The notes beneath the pieces are model-generated. The model did no database searches. It was not told the DNA's origin and worked only from the letters and a program-made list of their open reading frames with translations. Both the position numbers and the translations under genes were made by a program. Shown here one piece after another: positions 1-6,374 of a DNA stretch of 10,418 nucleotides. The first letter of the stretch is position 1. Each line of letters starts with the position of its first letter. Source of the stretch: an uncultured Marinosulfonomonas sp. (lineage in GTDB: Bacteria; Pseudomonadota; Alphaproteobacteria; Rhodobacterales; Rhodobacteraceae); assembly GCA_947311455.1 (NCBI GenBank), contig CAMZKY010000191.1:1-10418 (forward strand), read 5' to 3'.

Positions 1-1
1 G

Positions 2-202
2 CAGCAATTGTTTCGATTATTGCGTAACCAAGAGGGTGATATATCACTTAATATCACCCAAGAAGATCAACGTGACAGGCTTATCGCGTGTGATATTGCG
101 AACAAAATCCGAAAAGCACCAAAGGCGGATGTCGATACTTCCTACTTTGATGCCTTTAGAATGGCCGCAGCAAATTCGTTACGCCCGCAAAATGTGGATT
201 AA
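2..202 (+). CDS. Hypothetical protein, C-terminal fragment (5' end outside window)
   Basis: The frame is open from the left edge to a TAA at 200-202, giving about 66 visible residues. The first possible start inside the window is a TTG at position 8, but the frame continues upstream, so this is more likely the C-terminus of a longer protein. The visible part is soluble and charged, with a stretch reading ITQEDQRDRLIACDIANKIR followed by a segment ending in SLRPQNVD. I recognise no family. GC is about 43% by my count against about 55% in the neighbouring gene, so it may have a different history. It converges on rnj: the two stop codons share the TTAA at 199-202. A 9-bp inverted repeat lies inside it. 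It could be a chance open frame, since only 200 bases are visible; the interlocked stops and lack of any better frame favour a real gene moderately. Confidence 0.5.
   Translation, partial: QQLFRLLRNQEGDISLNITQEDQRDRLIACDIANKIRKAPKADVDTSYFDAFRMAAANSLRPQNVD
34..59. repeat. Inverted repeat, 9-bp arms, 8-nt spacer
   Basis: GGGTGATAT at 34-42 is perfectly matched by ATATCACCC at 51-59. A second, overlapping perfect 12-bp palindrome, GTGATATATCAC, occupies 36-47, and ATATCAC occurs twice (41-47 and 51-57). In RNA this could form either of two competing stems. It lies inside the left-edge plus-strand frame and about 140 nt beyond the rnj stop. There is no real T-run after either arm on either strand, so it is a poor Rho-independent terminator. 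It could be an operator-like site or a 3'-end-stabilising hairpin for the rnj transcript, or chance in AT-rich sequence. Confidence 0.6.
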
Positions 203-1872
203 ACTAACCGCGTGACAATCACCGTAACTTCGGGTTTTTTGCCAATCTCGGCCTGCACCGAACGGCGCACTTCTTTTTTGATGTCGCGTTCCAGTTTTGC
301 ATCATCGCGCAAGGTTTTGTCATTGGAGCGCATCAGCATCTGCCCCAGATCGGCCTCGACAATATCAACCAGCGGCGCATTTGATGTGCCGGTTTCGGCC
401 AATCCCATCACCTCGATCCACGGATCACCCAATGGTTCATCATTTTCGTCAATGATGATCGTCGCCAACACATGCCCATTCAGCGCCATGCGGATACGAT
501 CACGGATAATCCCGTCAAACGCGCCGATTTGCACCGAGCCATCCAGATAGGTGCGGCCTGTTTCGATATATTCGACCACTTTAGGCTGAATTCCGGTCAG
601 TTCAATTATCATCCCGTTCACCGCCAATTGCGAGGCGCGGCCATTTTCTTTGGCCAGTATCGCATGTTTGCGCAGATGGCGGTGTTCACCATGCATCGGA
701 ATGACAATTTGCGGATTGAAAATTTCATGGGCGCGCAGGATATCAGGCTGATTAGCGTGGCCCGACACGTGGTAAATACCGGCTGTATCATCCACCACAT
801 CCACACCCATTTCCGAATAGGCGTTCATGATCCGGATCACGCCTTTTTCATTGCCCGGGATGGTTTTTGACGAAAACAGGAACAAATCGCCCTCTTTCAT
901 CTGCATCCCCAGATATTTACCGTTGGCCAGTTGTGCGGATGCCGCACGTCGCTCTCCTTGCGACCCCGTCACGATCAACATCAGGTTTTCGCGTGGCAGA
1001 TCGCGGGCGTCTTCAACCGGAATGGTGGGCGGGAATTTTCCGATCACGCCCGTGGCTTCGCCTGCGGCGACCATGCGTTGCATGGCACGGCCCAGCAAAC
1101 AAATTGAACGCCCGGCGGCCAAACCGGCGTCGGCCAGTGATTTCAGCCGCGCCACGTTTGACGCAAATGTGGTCGCCACAACCATGCCTTTGGCCTCGGA
1201 CACCAGTTTGGTGATTTCCGGCGCAACGGCAATTTCCGATCCGCCCGCCTTAAGGGAAAACACGTTGGTTGAATCACACACCAGCGCCTTGACCCCGTCT
1301 TTGGCAATTTCGCGCCACATGTTTTCGTCAAACGGTTCGCCCAACACCGGCGTTTCATCCAGTTTGAAATCGCCCGTATGCACAACGCGTCCTGCCGGTG
1401 TGTCAATCACCATACCCGAGCTTTCGGGGATCGAATGGGCCACGGGAAAGAATGAAATATTGAACGGGCCGGCCTGAATGAATTCGGGGTAGGCCGAGGC
1501 GGTGATGATATCTTCTTCGGCATTGCCGGTTTCCAGCATTTTGCGCCGCGCGTGATGGGCGGTAAAAGCGCGAGCATAAACCGGCACACCCCCCAAACGT
1601 TTATAAAGATAACCAATGCCGCCAACGTGATCTTCGTGGGCATGGGTGATAAAGATTGCCTCGAGCCGGTGTTTGTTTTGTTCCAGCCACGCAATATCGG
1701 GCACAATCAGGTTTACACCCGGCGTGCCGTCCATGTCGGGAAAAGTGACGCCGATGTCCACCAAAATCAGGCGTTCTTTGCCCGGCTTGCCATAGCCGTA
1801 AACATAGGCATTCATGCCGATTTCCCCGGCACCGCCAAGGGGAAGATAAATTAGACGATCAGCTTTGCTCAT
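199..1872 (-). CDS. rnj: Ribonuclease J
   Basis: Metallo-beta-lactamase/beta-CASP ribonuclease of 557 residues, the usual length for RNase J. The family acts in the cytoplasm as a 5'-3' exonuclease and endonuclease on mRNA and in rRNA 5'-end maturation; alphaproteobacteria use it alongside RNase E. Motifs seen: an N-terminal LGGAGEIGMN stretch (12-21), the metal-binding HAHEDH (77-82), His146 in VAHSIPES, Asp168 in HTGDFK, the TGSQGE loop (302-307), the beta-CASP HVSGHANQPD (368-377) and His394 in PMHGEHRHLR. All catalytic metal ligands appear intact. The C-terminal domain ends in a basic and hydrophobic segment, EVTVIVTRLV. The ATG start overlaps the coaX stop as ATGA and has AAGG 6 nt upstream (1879-1882), so translation is probably coupled to coaX. 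The stop interlocks with that of the convergent left-edge frame, leaving no intergenic space for a terminator. Confidence 0.97.
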   Translation of the reverse strand: MSKADRLIYLPLGGAGEIGMNAYVYGYGKPGKERLILVDIGVTFPDMDGTPGVNLIVPDIAWLEQNKHRLEAIFITHAHEDHVGGIGYLYKRLGGVPVYARAFTAHHARRKMLETGNAEEDIITASAYPEFIQAGPFNISFFPVAHSIPESSGMVIDTPAGRVVHTGDFKLDETPVLGEPFDENMWREIAKDGVKALVCDSTNVFSLKAGGSEIAVAPEITKLVSEAKGMVVATTFASNVARLKSLADAGLAAGRSICLLGRAMQRMVAAGEATGVIGKFPPTIPVEDARDLPRENLMLIVTGSQGERRAASAQLANGKYLGMQMKEGDLFLFSSKTIPGNEKGVIRIMNAYSEMGVDVVDDTAGIYHVSGHANQPDILRAHEIFNPQIVIPMHGEHRHLRKHAILAKENGRASQLAVNGMIIELTGIQPKVVEYIETGRTYLDGSVQIGAFDGIIRDRIRMALNGHVLATIIIDENDEPLGDPWIEVMGLAETGTSNAPLVDIVEADLGQMLMRSNDKTLRDDAKLERDIKKEVRRSVQAEIGKKPEVTVIVTRLV

Positions 1873-2648
1873 GTGTTGCCTTGCTCAAGATTATAACGAT
1901 GGATAACGGTCAGCCCGTGCAGGGTCAGGTCATCCTCATAGTGGTCAAAAAGATTTTCAGTTTGCTGGAACAGCGGGGCTAAGCCCCCGGTCGAGATGAT
2001 TTTCATGTCCTGTCCGTGCTCGGCCTTAATACGGGCTGAAATTTCACGCACAAGGCCAACATAGCCCCAAAACACGCCCGATTGCATACAGGCAACAGTA
2101 TTTGTGCCAATAACCGCCTCGGGCCGCGTAATATCCACATGCGGCAGGGCAGCGGCGGCTTTGTGCAGGGCTTCTAAGCTTAGGTTAACACCGGGCGCAA
2201 TCACCCCGCCAATATAGGCCCCGTCATGATCCACCACGTCAAAGGTGGTGGCAGTGCCAAAATCCACAAGGATCAGATTGCCGCCATAAAGATCATAGCC
2301 CGCCACCGTATTCACCAACCGATCCGGCCCCACTTGTGTATCGGCGTCAACTCGCACATCGACGGGCAACAGGCATTCGGGTTTGCCCACCACCAGCGGG
2401 CGGCAACCGCAATACCTGTCAGCAAAGACCCGCAGGTTCCAGACCACGCGTGGCACGGTGGAGGATATAATCACCGCATCCACATCCAGCGTCAGGTTAT
2501 GGTGTTTCAACAGGGTGGTGATCCAGACAAAATACTGATCCGCCGTGCGCTGGTGTTCGGTCGAGGTGCGCAGGGCGCACAGGATTTTTTCGTCTTTCCA
2601 CAGGGAAAAAACCGTATTTGTATTGCCGCAATCTATCGCCAGTAACAT
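1869..2648 (-). CDS. coaX: Type III pantothenate kinase
   Basis: ATP-dependent phosphorylation of pantothenate to 4'-phosphopantothenate, the first step of coenzyme A synthesis, in the cytoplasm. The 259 residues match the CoaX branch of the ASKHA fold, which is unrelated to CoaA. Seen: the N-terminal phosphate-binding motif DCGNTNT (6-12), the GPDRLVNTVAGY motif (107-118) whose Asp109 matches the family's catalytic Asp, DFGTATTFDVV (129-139) with the Asp expected to help bind the monovalent cation, GGVIAPGVNLSLEAL (147-161) and STGGLAPLF (219-227). CoaX enzymes are generally resistant to CoA feedback inhibition, a family property not visible here. AGGGGA (2654-2659) sits 5 nt before the ATG and overlaps the birA stop; the spacer is 9 nt. 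The last codons overlap the rnj start (ATGA). Its position between birA and rnj behind nuoN is recalled from other Rhodobacterales. Confidence 0.97.
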   Translation of the reverse strand: MLLAIDCGNTNTVFSLWKDEKILCALRTSTEHQRTADQYFVWITTLLKHHNLTLDVDAVIISSTVPRVVWNLRVFADRYCGCRPLVVGKPECLLPVDVRVDADTQVGPDRLVNTVAGYDLYGGNLILVDFGTATTFDVVDHDGAYIGGVIAPGVNLSLEALHKAAAALPHVDITRPEAVIGTNTVACMQSGVFWGYVGLVREISARIKAEHGQDMKIISTGGLAPLFQQTENLFDHYEDDLTLHGLTVIHRYNLEQGNT

Positions 2649-2657
2649 CAGGTTCCC

Positions 2658-3395
2658 CTAAAAATACACATCGCCCGCAGGAATACTCTGTGGGCCTTTT
2701 GCCGTGCTTATAACAAGTGCGCCGGTGTCGTCTATAGTTTCGAATGTGCCTGTGTGTTCGGCGGATCCGGTGCGCGCGGTAATGGCCTCGCCCAATTTGG
2801 CGGCGCGAGATAACCATGCGCTGCGGATTAGCGAAAATCCGTAGGTGGTGAATTGATCCTCATAGCGGGCGAATGCAGGGGCGAGCACGTCCAGAAATTC
2901 CTCGGGGGTCACCTGTGCGCCGGTTTCCGACACAAGGCTAACCGGCGGCACGGCGCGGGGTTCAACATCTGCGCGTGCAGGGGCATTCAGCAGGTTCACG
3001 CCAATACCGATGGAAAGGTTTTCGCCCGCACTTTCCAGCAGGATCCCCGCCAGCTTGCCGCCGTTCAGTAACACGTCATTGGGCCATTTCAACGCCAGCC
3101 CCGTGGCGCGGCCTGTCACCGCGACGATGGCATCGAACAACGCCAATGACGCAATGAAAGATCTAAGTGCCGCCAATTCCGGCCCACCACCCGGGCGCAT
3201 CACCAAGGTAGCGGCAAAATTGCCCACCGGATCAACCCACGCACGGCCCCGCCGTCCGCGCCCTGCGGTTTGTTTCAGGGCCAGAATCCATGTTGGCCCC
3301 GACAATGTCGGAGCCAATCGCGTTGCTTCTGATAAGGTACTATCGACCGAGGGCAGGACAATACGCCCGACCCCGTCAGGCCAGCTATTTGACAA
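2658..3395 (-). CDS. birA: Biotin--[acetyl-CoA-carboxylase] ligase (group I, no HTH)
   Basis: Cytoplasmic biotin protein ligase: makes biotinyl-5'-AMP and transfers biotin to the carrier lysine of acyl-CoA carboxylases. About 245 residues with only the catalytic domain and a C-terminal SH3-like cap (about 200-245). The N-terminal DNA-binding domain of E. coli BirA is absent, so it is probably not a repressor. Motifs, numbered from this start: GRGRRGR (45-51), KWPND (103-107), and GGKLAGILLES (112-122) with Lys114 as the expected catalytic lysine. The usual DSTN motif reads DSTL (18-21). There is no ATG near the N-terminus. I chose the TTG at 3395, giving a start LSNSWPDGVGR like relatives that begin just before WP-x-G; it overlaps the end of nuoN by 11 nt. 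An in-frame TTG at 3419 adds eight residues, mostly basic, and has a badly spaced AAGG. Paracoccus also carries a birA-like frame (URF6) after its last nqo gene. Confidence 0.92.
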   Translation of the reverse strand: MSNSWPDGVGRIVLPSVDSTLSEATRLAPTLSGPTWILALKQTAGRGRRGRAWVDPVGNFAATLVMRPGGGPELAALRSFIASLALFDAIVAVTGRATGLALKWPNDVLLNGGKLAGILLESAGENLSIGIGVNLLNAPARADVEPRAVPPVSLVSETGAQVTPEEFLDVLAPAFARYEDQFTTYGFSLIRSAWLSRAAKLGEAITARTGSAEHTGTFETIDDTGALVISTAKGPQSIPAGDVYF

Positions 3396-4827
3396 GAGCT
3401 TGCGCCGCCGCAGCGGCAAAGCCTTCGGCGCCGAACTGATAGAATATCCCGACGATCATAATCGCCGCAGACACCGATAGGAACACCCATTGCGCCAGTG
3501 AGGTTGAGCGATCAAGCAGATCATCATTTTCCGCACCAAAATACATATAGTAAACAATGCGCAAATAATAAAACGCACCAATCACCGAGGCAATTACACC
3601 GGCAATCGCCAGCCACGCCATATCCGCATCAACCGCGGCTTTCAGCACGGCGAATTTACCAAAGAACCCCAGCATCGGTGGCACACCGGCCATTGAGAAC
3701 AACAACACCATCATTGCCAGCGCCTTTAGCGGCTCGCGGCTGGAATATTGATTTAGCGCCGAAATATCATCCACCGGGCGGCCATCGCGTTCCATCGACA
3801 TGATAAATGCAAAGGTGCCAAGGTTCATGGTGACATAGATTGCCAGATAGATCAGCATGGCTTGCACCCCGAACACGGTGCCAGCGGCAAGGCCCATCAT
3901 TGCAAACCCCATGTGGGAAATCGACGAATAGGCCATCATCCGTTTGATGCTTGTTTGACCAATCGCGGCAATCGCGCCAAGGAACATGGATAGAACTGAC
4001 AGCAGCGCGATAATCTGGCTCCAGTCGGGGATGGCATTGCCAAAGGCATCGTAAACCACCCGGGCAAACAGGCCCATGGCCGCCATTTTTGGTGCGGTGG
4101 CAAATAGCGCCGTTACAGGGGTTGGAGACCCCTCATAAACATCCGGCGTCCACATGTGGAACGGCACCGCCGAAACCTTGAACGCCAGCCCGATAATCAC
4201 CATGGTTAGGCCAAACAGCATCCCCAGAGGAATATGCCCTTCGGCGGCAGCGATAATATCGGTAAACACTGTGCTTCCGGCAAAGCCGTAAACCAGTGAC
4301 GCACCGTATAGCAAGATACCCGAGGAAAGCGCGCCCAGAACAAAGTATTTCAAACCGGCTTCGGTTGATTTAACGCTGTCACGGTTAAACGCGGCCACCA
4401 CATAAAGGGCCAAGGATTGCAATTCCAGCCCCATATAAAGCGACATCAGATCACCTGCCGATACCATGATCATCATCCCGACCACCGAAAGCGCAATCAG
4501 AATGGGATATTCGAATTTCAGCATCCCATGGCGTTTCATATAGTCTTGGCTCATCACCAGAACACCCGCCGCGGACAGCAGGATAAAACCTTTGGTAAAG
4601 CGGGCGAAATCATCTGATACAAACGCCCCGCCAAACGCAGACTGCGCCCCCTCGCCCCCGAAAACGATCATCGAGGCAATGCCGACCATAACCACGGCCG
4701 TGAGATTGGTGATCAATCCGGCCATCTTGTCTTTGCCCGTGTAAACCGCAACAAGCAGCACAACCATTGCATAGACCGCCAAAATCATTTCCGGCATTAC
4801 AACTGCAATATCATCAGTAAGCATCAT
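3385..4827 (-). CDS. nuoN: NADH-quinone oxidoreductase subunit N
   Basis: Antiporter-like membrane subunit of complex I, one of three proton-pumping units in the cytoplasmic membrane arm (ND2 homologue). 480 residues, hydrophobic throughout, consistent with about 14 membrane helices. Key channel residues are visible: Glu135 in YMGLELQSLALYV, Lys217 in FKVSAVPFHMWTPD, Lys247 in TAPKMAAMG and Lys391 in GFFGKF, corresponding to the Glu/Lys/Lys/Lys series known from E. coli NuoN. The KRMMAYSSISHMGF stretch (295-308) matches the discontinuous helix region of the family. Two tandem ATGs (4825-4827 and 4822-4824) can start it. The SD-like GAGGT (4832-4836) is 4 nt from the first and 7 nt from the second, so the second may be used. 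It follows nuoM after 8 nt. The C-terminus is an Ala run ending QALVK, overlapping the birA start. Confidence 0.98.
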   Translation of the reverse strand: MMLTDDIAVVMPEMILAVYAMVVLLVAVYTGKDKMAGLITNLTAVVMVGIASMIVFGGEGAQSAFGGAFVSDDFARFTKGFILLSAAGVLVMSQDYMKRHGMLKFEYPILIALSVVGMMIMVSAGDLMSLYMGLELQSLALYVVAAFNRDSVKSTEAGLKYFVLGALSSGILLYGASLVYGFAGSTVFTDIIAAAEGHIPLGMLFGLTMVIIGLAFKVSAVPFHMWTPDVYEGSPTPVTALFATAPKMAAMGLFARVVYDAFGNAIPDWSQIIALLSVLSMFLGAIAAIGQTSIKRMMAYSSISHMGFAMMGLAAGTVFGVQAMLIYLAIYVTMNLGTFAFIMSMERDGRPVDDISALNQYSSREPLKALAMMVLLFSMAGVPPMLGFFGKFAVLKAAVDADMAWLAIAGVIASVIGAFYYLRIVYYMYFGAENDDLLDRSTSLAQWVFLSVSAAIMIVGIFYQFGAEGFAAAAAQALVK

Positions 4828-4831
4828 TGCG

Positions 4832-4836
4832 ACCTC
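4832..4836 (-). promoter_or_regulatory. Ribosome binding site ahead of tandem nuoN ATGs
   Basis: GAGGT overlaps the end of the nuoM stop and precedes two consecutive ATG codons. Spacing is 4 nt to the first and 7 nt to the second, which makes the second ATG (giving a 479-residue NuoN) the better-placed start. The difference is a single methionine. Confidence 0.6.
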
Positions 4837-6374
4837 TAGTGTTGGATCAGAGCGGCTGCGGCATCTGCCGGAACTGCATTGTGATAATTGGTAACCAGCG
4901 CCTCAACCGAGGGGCCGATAATGTCAAGAACCGCAGCGGGGTAAACCCCCAGCCACAGGGTCATCACCACAAGCGGCGCGAAAATCAGTTTTTCGCGGGA
5001 CGACATGTCAGTGATGGTTTTCAGGCTTTCTTTGATCAGATCGCCAAACACCACGCGGCGATACAGCCACAGCGCATAAGCCGCCGACAGGATCACGCCG
5101 GTTGTGGCAAACATTGCCACCCATGTGTTGGCTTGGAACACCCCGATCAATGTCAGGAATTCACCCACAAACCCCGAGGTTCCCGGCAGGCCGACATTGG
5201 CCATGGTAAAGAACATGAAGATCAGCGCATATTGCGGCATCCGGTTGACCAGCCCGCCATAGGCGGAAATCTCACGGGTGTGCATCCGGTCATAGATTAC
5301 GCCCACACACAGGAACAATGCGCCCGATATAAACCCGTGGCTGATCATCTGAAAAATCGCCCCGTCAACACCTTGTTGATTGACCGAGAAAATCCCCATG
5401 GTCACATATCCCATATGCGCGACCGACGAATAGGCGATCAGCTTTTTCATATCGGCCTGCACCATCGCCACCAGCGACGTATAGATAATCGCGATCACCG
5501 AAATCCATAAAACGAATGTGCCCATCACCTCGGAGCCCATCGGGAACATCGGCAAACTGAACCGCAAGAACCCGTAGCCTCCCATTTTCAACAGCACCGC
5601 CGCCAGCACCACAGACCCAGCGGTTGGCGCCTGAACGTGCGCATCTGGAAGCCATGTATGAAACGGCCACATTGGCATTTTCACCGCAAAGCTGGCAAAG
5701 AACGCAAGCCACAACAGGGTTTGCATCCCGCCGATGATCTGGAACCCGAACAGGCTGATTGTATCAGACTCAAACGTATGGGCCAGCAGCGCCGGAATAT
5801 CCGTGGTGCCCGCATCGCGATACATCACCACCATCGCCACCAGCATCAGAACCGAGCCGATAAATGTGTAGAGAAAGAACTTGAACGCCGCATAGATGCG
5901 CTCTTTGCCGCCCCAAATGCCGATAATCAGGAACATCGGGATCAGGCCCGCTTCAAAGAACAGATAGAACAACACCAGATCAAGCGCCATAAACACCCCG
6001 AGCATCAGGGTTTCAAGCAGCAAAAACGCGATCATGTAATCTTTGACGCGATGGGTAACACCCCAACAGGCCAGAATGGTGATCGGCATCAGGAACGTGG
6101 TCAGCATGACAAACAGCACCGAAATACCGTCAACGCCCATTTTATATTGCAGGCCCATCATCCAGTCTTTTTGCTCGACAAACTGAAAGCCCGTGTCGGC
6201 GGAATTAAATCCGGTCAAAATAAATAACGACACCACAAATGCGCCGCCAGAGGCAACCAGCGCCATCCATTTGGCATTGCGCTGTGCGGCGGCGTCATTG
6301 CCGCGCAGGAACAGCGCTAGTATCAACGCCCCGATAGCAGGGATAAAGGTAACAACCGAAAGAAGATTTTCCAT
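4836..6374 (-). CDS. nuoM: NADH-quinone oxidoreductase subunit M
   Basis: Antiporter-like proton-pumping subunit of complex I (ND4 homologue), integral to the cytoplasmic membrane. 512 residues, the usual length, with hydrophobic segments along the whole chain. Channel residues seen: Glu141 in YLFFEAGLIPMF, Lys232 in AVKMPMWPFHTWLPDAH, Lys263 in LLKMGGYGF, and Glu405 in GFVGEF, where NuoM characteristically has Glu rather than Lys. MKKLIAYSSVAHMGYV (309-324) is the conserved segment near the broken helix. The start ATG shares its A with the nuoL TAA (TAATG), and a strong GGAGGGG (6382-6388) lies 7 nt upstream inside the nuoL end, which suggests tight translational coupling and stoichiometric synthesis of L and M. 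Nothing in the sequence suggests damage. Confidence 0.98.
   Translation of the reverse strand: MENLLSVVTFIPAIGALILALFLRGNDAAAQRNAKWMALVASGGAFVVSLFILTGFNSADTGFQFVEQKDWMMGLQYKMGVDGISVLFVMLTTFLMPITILACWGVTHRVKDYMIAFLLLETLMLGVFMALDLVLFYLFFEAGLIPMFLIIGIWGGKERIYAAFKFFLYTFIGSVLMLVAMVVMYRDAGTTDIPALLAHTFESDTISLFGFQIIGGMQTLLWLAFFASFAVKMPMWPFHTWLPDAHVQAPTAGSVVLAAVLLKMGGYGFLRFSLPMFPMGSEVMGTFVLWISVIAIIYTSLVAMVQADMKKLIAYSSVAHMGYVTMGIFSVNQQGVDGAIFQMISHGFISGALFLCVGVIYDRMHTREISAYGGLVNRMPQYALIFMFFTMANVGLPGTSGFVGEFLTLIGVFQANTWVAMFATTGVILSAAYALWLYRRVVFGDLIKESLKTITDMSSREKLIFAPLVVMTLWLGVYPAAVLDIIGPSVEALVTNYHNAVPADAAAALIQH

Noticed and set aside
827..1477. 216-residue plus-strand open frame opposite rnj
   Set aside because: It lies wholly antisense to the RNase J catalytic domain, with no family motif and Ser/Pro/Ala-rich sequence expected from the complementary strand.
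4827..5510. 227-residue plus-strand open frame opposite nuoM
   Set aside because: It is antisense to a well-conserved nuoM, begins where nuoN starts on the other strand, and has the His/Gln/Arg-rich composition typical of the complement of membrane-protein genes.
5637..6227. 196-residue plus-strand open frame opposite nuoM
   Set aside because: Gln/His/Lys-rich shadow of conserved membrane helices; no SD or recognisable domain.
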